NCBI RefSeq assembly: GCF_008065135.1
Contig: NZ_CP042914.1
Location: 868,001-932,000, forward strand
Source of the DNA: Roseimaritima ulvae
GTDB lineage: Bacteria; Planctomycetota; Planctomycetia; Pirellulales; Pirellulaceae
Direction of reading: 5' to 3'
Length of the DNA stretch: 64,000 bases
Position 1 is the first letter of the stretch; each line of letters begins with the position of its first letter. The notes under the pieces are model-generated. The model was not told where the DNA came from, did not search any database, and saw only the letters and a program-made list of their open reading frames with translations. The translations under genes and the position numbers were made by a program. This document shows positions 9,080-17,867 of the stretch, piece after piece.

Positions 9080-9142
9080 GACCTTGAAGGTCGGCTTTCG
9101 CTCCGCGAAAGAATGCAAAACGTTGCTTTCGCCGGGCGAAAG
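9080..9142. repeat. Three consecutive perfect hairpins
   Basis: Directly after the WlbA-like stop lie three palindromes in series: GACCTT-G-AAGGTC (9080-9092), CTTTCGC-TCC-GCGAAAG (9095-9111) and CTTTCGC-CGG-GCGAAAG (9126-9142). The last two share the same stem with different loops. The second resembles the hairpin at 1646-1660. They precede the ligase gene and argue that its open frame from 9084 is not all coding. Role unknown: palindromic repeat, attenuator or mRNA-processing site. Confidence 0.7.
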
Positions 9143-9215
9143 GCGACACGAAGTTCCACTTTCCTCCGTGCGATCCTCCAAATCCAACGAACCAGCGGCA
9201 CCGAAACGACAGCGG

Positions 9216-11990
9216 ATGTGGGCCCTTAAAAAAACCGGCAAGCCGCATCGTCCGGCAACTCGCTCCCAATTGCATCGAACCGCTGCGTCGCCCTCCAGTG
9301 GCGGATTTCGCACGGGGGTTGTGTACGGTCTGCAAGCAGTTGTGATTGGGACGTTGATGTTGATGCCTGCCTGGGCCGCGTGGGACTTTGGCGGAGTATT
9401 GCCGTGGACGCAGTGGGCGCTGGCCACGACGTTGCTGTTGCTGGCTGTGCCTGTCGCCGTCGTGCTGATCATCCAAGCACCAATTTCACGAAGAAAGATG
9501 TCGCTGGCGATTCCCGTCATTTTGTTGGTGGCCTGGACTGCTGGGTGGCTGCAAACCCTTCCGCTTCCTGTTTCGATGGTGGAATTTGTAGCCCAGCAAT
9601 CAAGCGAAACCTATCAGCAGTGGCTACCCACCGAACTGCGATCCGAAGCTCTGTCGATAGAGCAGCCTGAATTCAAAGCCTTGGCTTCCGGAAATGCATT
9701 TATAAGTATTTCGCCTTGGCAATCCCGGATGGCCACTGCGAACTTTGCCGTGTTTTCGGCCGCCGTGTTGTTTTCGGCGGTGGTCTTTCGGCGAAAGTGG
9801 ACGATGGTGTTTGCCTTTGCTTTGACGGCCTGTTCCGGTGCGGGGCTCGCTTTCCTGTCTTCACTCCACCATCAGGCACCGTTGGCAATCGCCAACGCCG
9901 GTTCCGGCGATCGATCCTTTGGCCCGTTTGTGAACGCGAACAATGCGGCCTGTTACTTGAATTTGACGTTGGCGTTTGCCATCGGTTGGCTAACCTATTC
10001 GTTAACGAAGCCCACCGACCGGAATGTTCCCGACGCACGTTACCGTGCTCAGCAAGGGGCACCGCTTGAGAAACTGGCTCAAGTGATTCAGTTGCGAATT
10101 AGACACTTGTCCATTTCCACAGTCATTGCATTTCTGCTCTGTTTCGTGATCGCCGTGGGGGTTGTCTCGACGACTTCACGCGGTGGCTTATTGGGAACTG
10201 CCGTTGGACTAGCGGCCGTCGTGACCTTAGGACTATGTCGAACGTTTAATGCTCACGTGTTGCGGACGATGGTTGCTGCCGGAGGGCTTGCGTTTGTGTT
10301 CGGGATGGCCTGGATGCTCAATCAAGGTGACGCCCGCCACAGCGGGAGTATCGGCGACGATCGATCCGTTTCCACTCGACTCGATCATTGGAGCGATGCG
10401 TCGTTGGCGGCTTGGCAATTCCTGCCGCTGGGCTCCGGTGTAGGGACCTACCGGTTTGCGTATCTGCCATTTCAGCAACATGGGGAATCGGAATGGTTCC
10501 TGAATGCGGATAACCTAGCCGTAGAATGGTTTGTCGAAGGGGGCATCTGGGAGCTGCCGCTGTTGACGATTGGCGTGGTAGCCCTGGTGTGGATGTTGAT
10601 CAAGCTCAGCAACGTCCGGCATGCGCCCCATTTAGCCGGATTGGTCGTCGCGGTGTGGTTTATGTTGGCGTCGCAGGCGACGTCGCAATTATTCGATTTC
10701 GGTCTGTTGTTGCCCGCCAACTACTTGCTGGTTGCAGTCCTCTGCGGCGCCTGCATCGGCTACCACGACCAAGTTTCACGCAAAGGAAAATCGCTGACAC
10801 GGCGCAGCCGTACCGCTCCTTCTGCGAGCCAGACAAAAGCCGTCAATGCGGATCGCGGATGGGCCTTTCCGTGGCCTTTGTTAACTACCAGGGTCGCCTA
10901 CGGGTTGTGCTGTGGAGGGGCTGTATTGACGCTTGTAGTGGCCACCAGCCAACTCAATGCAGCCGCTCACAGCGACCATTGGGTGCGCCGCGCAAAGTTG
11001 CTTCACGGTAACGCTCGATTGGGAGTCGATTGGGAAGCGATGGGCTCCCAAAACGCGTTGCTTCTCAGCGGGCTGGATGAGAACTCCCAGGATCCCGATG
11101 TACATTCTGCGTTGGCCAAGTGTTGGATTTTGCAGAGCCGTTTAGCAGCAGTTGAAGATGCGGAAGCCAGTGGGCTAACGCCCCAGGAAGCTTGGCGCGT
11201 ATCCTCGCCAGCGGTCATGCGTACGTTGCTGTTTGATTCGCGGGGGACGTCTATGCGGCAAAACCTCGCGACGGAATTATCGCCCGCCCAGTATCAAGCC
11301 CTGCAGAACGCTCGCACGCATGCTTTGTTTTCACTCTTGCTGTGCCCACTGAATCCTGAAATTCGAGCGGTTCTAGTGGACCTCGACTTCATGGCTCAGG
11401 ATCCTGCTTCGAGTGCACAATTGTTGTCGCAGTTAGCGGAACTGAGGCCGCGAGCTACGAGAGCGGGTGATTGGGCGGTTCGCAAGGCATTGGTCAATCC
11501 GGGCAAAGAGGCGGCTGCCACGATATGCCGGCAACACCTTGAACGTTTCCCCGATCGCTTGCCGACGTTGTGGGCCGGGCTCACCCGTCAACAGGACGTT
11601 GACTTCACGTTGCGTTGCTTGCCGGATCAATTGCCGGTTTTGTTGGCAGCCGCTGAATTGACGGTTCCGGGTACCGAGTTATGTACTGCGGTCATGCAGC
11701 ATGCGGAACGACATCTGACACAGGCGGGCGGCGACGGGCAGGAGGCTAATGCCGTCTATCGCGGACGCCTCGCCGAACTGAATCAACAGTTTGAGTTGGC
11801 CGTGAAATACTACACGTCCGCGGTGAAACAAAATCCGACAGACCACGAATTGCGGTTTCGCTTGGTTGTTGTGCTGGAGCACGAAGGCCGGTTTGCCGAA
11901 GCCAAAGACCACTTGCACCGCTGTCTACTGCAATCGCCGGGCAATGCGGTTTATCGAGCCAAACAGGACGCTCTTCGCAACAAGATTTAG
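9216..11990 (+). CDS. O-antigen ligase/polymerase family protein with TPR tail
   Basis: About 925 residues from the ATG at 9216. An in-frame TTG at 9084 would translate through two hairpin repeats and is unlikely. The first half is a polytopic inner-membrane protein (about ten or more helices) with the Wzy_C/WaaL-type periplasmic region: the stretch STTSRGGLLG and, after DHWSDASLAAWQFLP, the motif GSGVGTYRFAY. The soluble C-terminal part carries tetratricopeptide repeats (ELAVKYYTSAVKQNPTDHEL near the end). Proteins of this type join or polymerise lipid-linked glycans in the periplasm. Whether it is a ligase or a polymerase cannot be decided. It lies 18 bases before the ABC exporter genes. 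Confidence 0.85.
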   Translation: MWALKKTGKPHRPATRSQLHRTAASPSSGGFRTGVVYGLQAVVIGTLMLMPAWAAWDFGGVLPWTQWALATTLLLLAVPVAVVLIIQAPISRRKMSLAIPVILLVAWTAGWLQTLPLPVSMVEFVAQQSSETYQQWLPTELRSEALSIEQPEFKALASGNAFISISPWQSRMATANFAVFSAAVLFSAVVFRRKWTMVFAFALTACSGAGLAFLSSLHHQAPLAIANAGSGDRSFGPFVNANNAACYLNLTLAFAIGWLTYSLTKPTDRNVPDARYRAQQGAPLEKLAQVIQLRIRHLSISTVIAFLLCFVIAVGVVSTTSRGGLLGTAVGLAAVVTLGLCRTFNAHVLRTMVAAGGLAFVFGMAWMLNQGDARHSGSIGDDRSVSTRLDHWSDASLAAWQFLPLGSGVGTYRFAYLPFQQHGESEWFLNADNLAVEWFVEGGIWELPLLTIGVVALVWMLIKLSNVRHAPHLAGLVVAVWFMLASQATSQLFDFGLLLPANYLLVAVLCGACIGYHDQVSRKGKSLTRRSRTAPSASQTKAVNADRGWAFPWPLLTTRVAYGLCCGGAVLTLVVATSQLNAAAHSDHWVRRAKLLHGNARLGVDWEAMGSQNALLLSGLDENSQDPDVHSALAKCWILQSRLAAVEDAEASGLTPQEAWRVSSPAVMRTLLFDSRGTSMRQNLATELSPAQYQALQNARTHALFSLLLCPLNPEIRAVLVDLDFMAQDPASSAQLLSQLAELRPRATRAGDWAVRKALVNPGKEAAATICRQHLERFPDRLPTLWAGLTRQQDVDFTLRCLPDQLPVLLAAAELTVPGTELCTAVMQHAERHLTQAGGDGQEANAVYRGRLAELNQQFELAVKYYTSAVKQNPTDHELRFRLVVVLEHEGRFAEAKDHLHRCLLQSPGNAVYRAKQDALRNKI

Positions 11991-12008
11991 ACGCACCGCT
12001 CCCTGGTT

Positions 12009-12845
12009 ATGAATTCCCCGACATCCAAACCGATTACCGAAATCCTTCCCGAGAGCGGCTGGCCCTCGTTGGGTTTGCGCGAACTGTGGCAGTATCGCGA
12101 CATGCTCAAACTGTTGGTATGGCGTGATTTTTCGTCGCGTTATCGCCAGAGCTTTATCGGAGTTGGCTGGGCTTTGATTCGACCCATCGTTTCGGTGGTC
12201 GTGTTCACGATTGTGTTTGGCAAGATGGTGGGGGTGCCGTCGGACGACGTCCCCTACCCCATTTTTAATTTCACAGGCATGTTGCCTTGGCTGTTTTTCG
12301 CCGGAGTCCTGGCGACCTCCAGTCAAAGCATGACCAGTGGGGCCGCGCTGATTTCAAAGGTCTATTTTCCGCGCTTGATCTTGCCGCTTTCGAAGATTGC
12401 CGGCGGGCTGATCGACTTGGCGATTCAGTTTGCCCTGTTAGCGTTCATGATGTTCTACTTCGGTGTATCGCCGACGCCAAAGCTGCTGGCGATCCCGCTG
12501 TTTTTGATCATGGCCATCATGGCGGCGCTGGCCCTGGGGTTGCTGCTGACGACCGTCAGTGTCAAGTATCGCGACGTGCATCACGTCGTTCCCTTTTTGA
12601 TTCAAACCTGGATGTGGATGACACCCGTGGTCTATCCCAGCAGCATGGTGGATGAAAAGTGGCGATACCTGTACGGGTTGAATCCACTGGTCGGGGTGGT
12701 CGACGGTTTTCGTTGGTCGGTGCTCGGCAGTGTGGATCCCGATTGGCGGATGATGTTGATTTCGTTGGTGACAACGGTCGTGTTGATGGTCTTCAGCCTG
12801 TACTATTTCCGGCGAACCGAATCCAAGTTCGCTGATATTATTTAG
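12009..12845 (+). CDS. wzm: ABC-2 type polysaccharide export permease (Wzm-like)
   Basis: 278 residues, the usual size for Wzm/KpsM-type permeases. It begins with a cytosolic stretch, then LVWRDFSSRYRQSFIGVGWALIRP, typical of the family, followed by about six membrane helices. With the next gene it forms the inner-membrane exporter that moves a completed lipid-linked O-polysaccharide or teichoic-acid-like chain to the periplasm. The ATG at 12009 is 18 bases after the ligase gene; the ATPase gene follows after 12 bases. Confidence 0.93.
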   Translation: MNSPTSKPITEILPESGWPSLGLRELWQYRDMLKLLVWRDFSSRYRQSFIGVGWALIRPIVSVVVFTIVFGKMVGVPSDDVPYPIFNFTGMLPWLFFAGVLATSSQSMTSGAALISKVYFPRLILPLSKIAGGLIDLAIQFALLAFMMFYFGVSPTPKLLAIPLFLIMAIMAALALGLLLTTVSVKYRDVHHVVPFLIQTWMWMTPVVYPSSMVDEKWRYLYGLNPLVGVVDGFRWSVLGSVDPDWRMMLISLVTTVVLMVFSLYYFRRTESKFADII

Positions 12846-12857
12846 CCGCATATTCAC

Positions 12858-14153
12858 ATGAGTCGTAGCGAAGTCGCCATTACCGTCGAGGAGCTCAGCA
12901 AGCGCTACAAGCTTGGGCTGATGCATGCCGGATCGATACGTGAACTGGTCAATGGCGTCACCGATCGATTACTTGGTCGGCGACAGGAGCAGCGCGTCGA
13001 TGCCACGGAATTTTGGGCACTCCGCGACATCAACTTTTCGGTTCAAGAAGGGGAAGTCGTTGGACTGATTGGACGCAATGGGGCGGGCAAGTCCACGCTG
13101 CTGAAAATCCTTTCTCGGATCACCAAGCCCACTACGGGGCGAGCGCGTATTCACGGACGCGTGGGCAGCTTGTTGGAGGTCGGTACGGGCTTCCATCCCG
13201 AATTAACAGGTCGCGAGAACATCTATCTGAACGGCACCATGCTGGGCATGTCCACGCGAGAGATATCGCGGAAGCTCGATCAGATCATCGACTTTTCGGA
13301 GATCGAGAAGTTCATCGATACTCCGGTCAAGCGTTATAGCAGCGGAATGTATGTGCGGTTGGCGTTTGCCGTCGCCGCGCATCTCGAGCCCGAAGTTCTG
13401 ATTGTCGATGAAGTCTTGGCCGTCGGCGATAGTGTGTTTCAAAAGAAGTGCATCGGCAAAATGCAAGAAGTCGGCACGGAAGGACGCACTGTGCTGTTTG
13501 TCAGCCACAACATGGGGGCTGTCAAGCAGTTGTGTTCGCGTGCGATTTTGCTAGAGCATGGCCAGGTCGTGACCGAGGGGCGAGTTAATGACGTCGTCAA
13601 TCGCTATCTGTTGGGCGCGACCGAGTGCGATTCCCAGGGTTGGATCCCCCACGACCAAGTTCGTACCGGGACCGGAGAAGCACGCATCCGCCGAGTTCAG
13701 TTGTTGGGTGAACAGGGGGACGTGGCAACAGAAACCTTGCTGGGCCAGCGTTTGCACGTGCGATTGGACGTGGAGGTGTTGGAAGACATTCCGGATGCTC
13801 ACTTCGAAATTGGGGTCTATTCGGAAGATGGCATCGCCGTAGCGGTAACGCATCGCGACATCGATTGTGATGTCGACAAATTGCCCGTGGGGAATCTGGT
13901 TGTCGACGCGGAGGTCGACGTGCCATTGCTGCCAGGACGGTACCGCATCGGTGCCGCCGTTTACCGTGACAGCGGCTATACGATTGACGGATTAGAACGA
14001 ACCGTGGGCTTTGAAGTCGCCCGTTACGGTAAAGATCATGCCCGCCCATATCGCTGGGGCGAGGTGCGAGGGTACGTACGCCCCGAAACCAAATGGGCTG
14101 TGAGTGGGGCCGCTGTTTCCCAGCGAACGCTCGTCAACAAACAGGTAAAGTAA
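12858..14153 (+). CDS. wzt: ABC polysaccharide export ATPase with C-terminal glycan-binding domain (Wzt-like)
   Basis: 431 residues. The nucleotide-binding domain holds Walker A GRNGAGKST (about residues 72-80), the signature region YSSGMYVRLAFA (near 158) and Walker B VLIVDEVLAVGD. The roughly 170 residues after the ATPase match the Wzt carbohydrate-binding C-terminal domain (beta-rich, ending GRYRIGAAVYRDSG). In E. coli O9a/O8 this domain recognises a modified chain end and licenses export. Its presence suggests that the exported glycan carries a defined terminal modification, for which kinase and methyltransferase genes occur further along the operon. Confidence 0.93.
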   Translation: MSRSEVAITVEELSKRYKLGLMHAGSIRELVNGVTDRLLGRRQEQRVDATEFWALRDINFSVQEGEVVGLIGRNGAGKSTLLKILSRITKPTTGRARIHGRVGSLLEVGTGFHPELTGRENIYLNGTMLGMSTREISRKLDQIIDFSEIEKFIDTPVKRYSSGMYVRLAFAVAAHLEPEVLIVDEVLAVGDSVFQKKCIGKMQEVGTEGRTVLFVSHNMGAVKQLCSRAILLEHGQVVTEGRVNDVVNRYLLGATECDSQGWIPHDQVRTGTGEARIRRVQLLGEQGDVATETLLGQRLHVRLDVEVLEDIPDAHFEIGVYSEDGIAVAVTHRDIDCDVDKLPVGNLVVDAEVDVPLLPGRYRIGAAVYRDSGYTIDGLERTVGFEVARYGKDHARPYRWGEVRGYVRPETKWAVSGAAVSQRTLVNKQVK

Positions 14154-15125
14154 ATGATTGAAGGTAAAAACATATTCATTACCGGTGGTGCTGGATTCAT
14201 CGGTTCGACCTTGGCGGGGCGACTGTTGCAGTCCAATCAAGTCACCGTCTATGACAATTTGTCTCGCAACTCTCTGAAGGACAAGTCGTTTGCTGAGCAT
14301 CCGAATTTGAAGCTGGTTCAAGGAGACATCCTGGATTTAGAAGCCCTCTCGGTGGCCATGCAAGGGGCCGACGTCGTCGTTCATTGTGCGGCCATCGCCG
14401 GAATCGACACGGTTATCAAAAGCCCCACGCAAACGATGCATGTCAACATGATCGGCTCGGCCAACGTGCTGGAAGCGGCGTCAAAGCTAAATCGAGTGGA
14501 CCGCGTCGTCTGTTTCTCCACCAGTGAAGTGTTCGGTCAGCAAGCCTTCCGCTCGAGCGAAACCGATGCGACCGTGATGGGAGCTGTCGGCGAAGCACGC
14601 TGGACCTATGCGGTTAGCAAACTGGCAGAAGAACATCTGGCGGTTGCCTACTACAAAGAGAAATGGCTGCCGACGACAGTCGTCAGGCCATTCAACGTCT
14701 ACGGGCCGGGACAGGTCGGCGAGGGGGCAATTCAGATTTTTATAAAACGCGCCATCGCTAACCAGCCTATCCAGGTACACGGCGATGGAAGTCAGATACG
14801 AGCATGGTGCTATGTCGATGACATGGTGGACGCTGTACTGCTTTGCATGGGGCATCCCGAAGCGGTCGGCGAGTCGTTCAATATTGGAAACCAACGCGAC
14901 GTGATCACGATCTATGGCTTGGCCAATGCCATCGTTCGGGTTCTCGATTCTTCGTCAGAGATTTCTTTTGTTCCCAAACCTTGGGTGGATGTGGAACTTC
15001 GTATTCCCGATGTCGAAAAAGCAAAACGACTGCTTGGTTTTCATGCCAAAATCGATCTGGAAGAGGGCATCCGTCGAGCGGCGGCCTTTTATCGAGATCA
15101 GTCACAATTAGCAGCCAGCGAGTAG
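14154..15125 (+). CDS. NAD-dependent sugar epimerase/dehydratase
   Basis: 323 residues of the extended SDR family. The NAD-binding motif [10 protein letters not shown] starts at residue 9 and the catalytic YAVSK motif is present in [14 protein letters not shown]. The family acts on nucleotide-activated sugars (4-epimerisation, 4,6-dehydration or C4 oxidation). The exact reaction is not determinable. The ATG immediately follows the Wzt stop. Pairing with the aminotransferase next door suggests the two produce an aminosugar nucleotide. Confidence 0.9.
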   Translation: MIEGKNIFITGGAGFIGSTLAGRLLQSNQVTVYDNLSRNSLKDKSFAEHPNLKLVQGDILDLEALSVAMQGADVVVHCAAIAGIDTVIKSPTQTMHVNMIGSANVLEAASKLNRVDRVVCFSTSEVFGQQAFRSSETDATVMGAVGEARWTYAVSKLAEEHLAVAYYKEKWLPTTVVRPFNVYGPGQVGEGAIQIFIKRAIANQPIQVHGDGSQIRAWCYVDDMVDAVLLCMGHPEAVGESFNIGNQRDVITIYGLANAIVRVLDSSSEISFVPKPWVDVELRIPDVEKAKRLLGFHAKIDLEEGIRRAAAFYRDQSQLAASE

Positions 15126-15135
15126 CCACTAACAC

Positions 15136-16275
15136 ATGATTCGCCTCGCCATTCCCGCTATCGACCAGGATGAAATCGACGCCGTTACAGCGGTGCTCCG
15201 ATCGGGCTACTTGGTGCAAGGGCCCAAGGTTGCAGAGTTCGAATCGGCACTTGCCCAGTTGGTAGGGGTGCAGCATGCCGTCGCCGTAAGCAGTGGTACC
15301 TCAGCCCTGCATTTGGCCCTGGTGGCGTTGGGCATTGGCCCGGGCGATATCGTGATCACCACCGCTTATTCATGGCCAGCCACTGCCAACGTGATCGAAC
15401 TGTGTGGCGCCGAAACGCGGTTCGTGGACATCTGTTTGGATGACTTCAATATCGATGTCGTCCAATTGGAAGCCGAGTGTGAACGTTTGCAGGCAGATCC
15501 CAACACGTCGGACCGCATCAAGGCCATTATGCCGGTTCACGCTTTTGGCATGCCGGCCAATATGGGCGAGATCGTGAAGATCGCCGCTAAGTATGGCCTC
15601 AATGTTGTTGAGGACGCCGCCTGTGCGTTGGGAGCAAGTTGGGCCGGCAAGCCGTGTGGCAGTTGGGGGGCGATGGGCTGTTTCAGTTTTCATCCCCGCA
15701 AGGCAATCACAACCGGGGAAGGTGGCGTGATCACGACGAACGACACCGCGTTGGCAAATCGCCTTAAAACTCTCCGCAATCATGGGCTCTCGCCAACGGC
15801 ATCGACTCCCGATTTTATCGCAGCCGGATTCAACTATCGCCTGACCGATATCGGAGCCGCTATCGGGCTGGCTCAACTTGGCAAATTGGAAACGCTGCTT
15901 GCTCGTCGGCGTGAGAAAGTTGCTTGCTACACAGAGTTGCTGAAAGAAGCGAACGTGTTGCCACCGAAAGAACAGGCACAGGCAAAATCGGTCTTTCAGT
16001 CCTATGTGATCAAAATTGCCGATGACAACGTCAACAAACACATCATTGAGATGCTGCGTGAGCGGGGTGTGGAGTCGACCATCGGGACCTATCATGTACC
16101 TATGATTCGTTACTTTCGCGAGAAGTACGCCATTCAAACCGGAGATTTCCCCGTTGCCGACATAGCCATGCAATCGGCGTTGACTTTGCCGCTGCATCAT
16201 GAGTTAACTGTCGATGATCAACGGTTCGTCGTCGAACAATTGCTCAGTAGCATCACTGCAGTCGTTTCTGAGTAG
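15136..16275 (+). CDS. DegT/DnrJ/EryC1/StrS aminotransferase
   Basis: 379 residues, full length, PLP-dependent. SSGTSALHLAL is the cofactor-phosphate-binding segment, VVEDAACALGA holds the ring-nitrogen aspartate and SFHPRKAITTGEGG holds the Schiff-base lysine. It differs clearly from the aminotransferase at 6941, so it probably makes a second aminosugar with the upstream epimerase/dehydratase. Ten bases separate the two genes. Confidence 0.92.
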   Translation: MIRLAIPAIDQDEIDAVTAVLRSGYLVQGPKVAEFESALAQLVGVQHAVAVSSGTSALHLALVALGIGPGDIVITTAYSWPATANVIELCGAETRFVDICLDDFNIDVVQLEAECERLQADPNTSDRIKAIMPVHAFGMPANMGEIVKIAAKYGLNVVEDAACALGASWAGKPCGSWGAMGCFSFHPRKAITTGEGGVITTNDTALANRLKTLRNHGLSPTASTPDFIAAGFNYRLTDIGAAIGLAQLGKLETLLARRREKVACYTELLKEANVLPPKEQAQAKSVFQSYVIKIADDNVNKHIIEMLRERGVESTIGTYHVPMIRYFREKYAIQTGDFPVADIAMQSALTLPLHHELTVDDQRFVVEQLLSSITAVVSE

Positions 16276-16284
16276 TTGTTGTCC

Positions 16285-17319
16285 ATGCTCAATCTTTCGG
16301 TACAAGACGTGGCGACAGCCTCCGCACGCATCCACCAGGGGCTTGGGGAGTTTTGTATAGCGCCGCAGTACCATCCCCTCTGTCTCCAGGTACTTGATGA
16401 CATTGGCGAGTCCTGTTTCGCAATCGTTGCGGAAGCCAACGGCATGCTAGCGGGGTGGACTTTCGGGACGATCACGAGGACAGCCTGCGGTGCGGTCTTG
16501 AATTCGTTGCCTCTGGTTCCCTATGGCGGTGTGGTTGCCAAAGATGAACAGACCGAAGCTGCTCTGCTTGGCCGTATGATTGAATATGCCAAAGAGGCAG
16601 ATGTTGATATCGTTTCCGTGGCGACACACCCCTTACACGATGAAGCTACTGTCAGCCGCTACCGTCAGCATTTGCAGACGGACTTCGTTTTCGAAAATTT
16701 TGTCCAGCTTCAATCTTTGGAGATCCATCCACTCGCGGCTATGAAGTCACGTTCTCGTTCTGCATTCAATCGCAAGCTACGAGTTGCCGCCGAGCAGTTA
16801 ACGGTTCGTCAGGCTGACTCCCAAAAGGATGTGGAGCAATGGCTGGATATCTACGCCAATCGTTTCGAGGAAATTGCGGCAAAAACTTACCCTGCCAGCT
16901 TTTTCCATGCGTTGTTCGAGCGTTCTCAAGTTGCGGACTTTGGTGAATTATGGTTGGCCGAGCGGATGGGCAAGCAGGTGGGAGGGGTGTGGATGCTCCT
17001 CGGCGACCGGTGCGCCGACTACTTTGCCTCGGCGTTCGATTCACAATGTAATGAACTTCAGCCTGGCACATTGGTCATGAACGAGGTGTTTTCGTCTTTG
17101 ATCGAGCGGAAGATCCCCGTGCTGAATTGGCAGTCCAGCCCAGGCCGAGGAGGGGTCTACGAATTCAAGCGACGGTGGGGAGCCACGGAGAGACAACACT
17201 GCTATTTGTCCACACTGCTCAACCCCCACACAAAAATTTTGGAAGTTGATGCGAACCAGTTGCTCGATGAGTTTCCGTTGCGGTTCGTCGTTCCGTTTGA
17301 ACAGTTGAAAAGCCACTGA
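16285..17319 (+). CDS. FemAB/GNAT-like acyltransferase
   Basis: 344 residues from the ATG at 16285; a TTG at 16276 directly after the previous stop is an alternative. The fold appears to be a double GNAT of the FemAB type, with the C-terminal half DFGELWLAERMGKQVGGVWM and later NWQSSPGRGGVYEFKRRWGA, typical of this family. Members add aminoacyl or acyl groups to amino sugars or peptidoglycan precursors. Next to an aminotransferase and a hexapeptide acetyltransferase it may acylate an amino sugar with an unusual group. Substrate unknown. Confidence 0.8.
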   Translation: MLNLSVQDVATASARIHQGLGEFCIAPQYHPLCLQVLDDIGESCFAIVAEANGMLAGWTFGTITRTACGAVLNSLPLVPYGGVVAKDEQTEAALLGRMIEYAKEADVDIVSVATHPLHDEATVSRYRQHLQTDFVFENFVQLQSLEIHPLAAMKSRSRSAFNRKLRVAAEQLTVRQADSQKDVEQWLDIYANRFEEIAAKTYPASFFHALFERSQVADFGELWLAERMGKQVGGVWMLLGDRCADYFASAFDSQCNELQPGTLVMNEVFSSLIERKIPVLNWQSSPGRGGVYEFKRRWGATERQHCYLSTLLNPHTKILEVDANQLLDEFPLRFVVPFEQLKSH

Positions 17320-17867
17320 TGAACGGAAACCTACTGGGAAGCCAGATCGCTAATCGTATCCTGTTTGACTATTCGTGCATGGAGCATGAAGAGTTGCTGC
17401 AGTTGTCCGCCCGCCTGCCTCGCAAGCTCGTCCGCTGGCTCGCCATACACCATCCCGACAATCGCACACGTGTGACCCTGTTTCGACAGACTGGCGTTGA
17501 AATCGGCGAGGGGACAGTAATCAACGAAGGCGTGTTGCTGTTTGATGAATACAAGTCTCTTGTTTGTTTTGGGGCCCGAGTCGCAGTTGCGACGGGCGTC
17601 GTGTTCATCGCTTCCAGTAATCCGAATAATTCACAACTTGCAAGCAATCCCTTTGTGCAAAAACAGCACATCGTTGAAGCTCCGATTAGCGTTCAGGATG
17701 ATGCTTGGATTGGCGTCAACGCGGTAATCATGCCGGGGACAACGATTGGACCGCGTGCGATCGTGGGAGCAGGCGCCGTAGTGACCCATGATGTTCCCGC
17801 TGACACGACCGTTGCGGGGGTGCCAGCACAGATGGTCCGCAATCACGCGGTGACGACCGAGTCATGA
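17319..17867 (+). CDS. Hexapeptide-repeat O/N-acetyltransferase
   Basis: 182 residues. A left-handed beta-helix with hexapeptide periodicity spans the last 80 residues (AWIGVNAVIMPGTTIGPRAI and AIVGAGAVVTHDVPADTTVA), the pattern of WbbJ/WcaF/NodL-type acetyltransferases using acetyl-CoA. The ATG overlaps the preceding stop (ATGA) and its end overlaps the next start, indicating translational coupling. It probably acetylates a sugar in the repeat unit. It is not obviously WlbB. Confidence 0.88.
   Translation: MNGNLLGSQIANRILFDYSCMEHEELLQLSARLPRKLVRWLAIHHPDNRTRVTLFRQTGVEIGEGTVINEGVLLFDEYKSLVCFGARVAVATGVVFIASSNPNNSQLASNPFVQKQHIVEAPISVQDDAWIGVNAVIMPGTTIGPRAIVGAGAVVTHDVPADTTVAGVPAQMVRNHAVTTES

Noticed and set aside
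15370-16200. Long minus-strand open frame (276 codons) opposite the second aminotransferase
   Set aside because: The plus strand has an intact PLP aminotransferase with all motifs; the antisense translation has no family resemblance.
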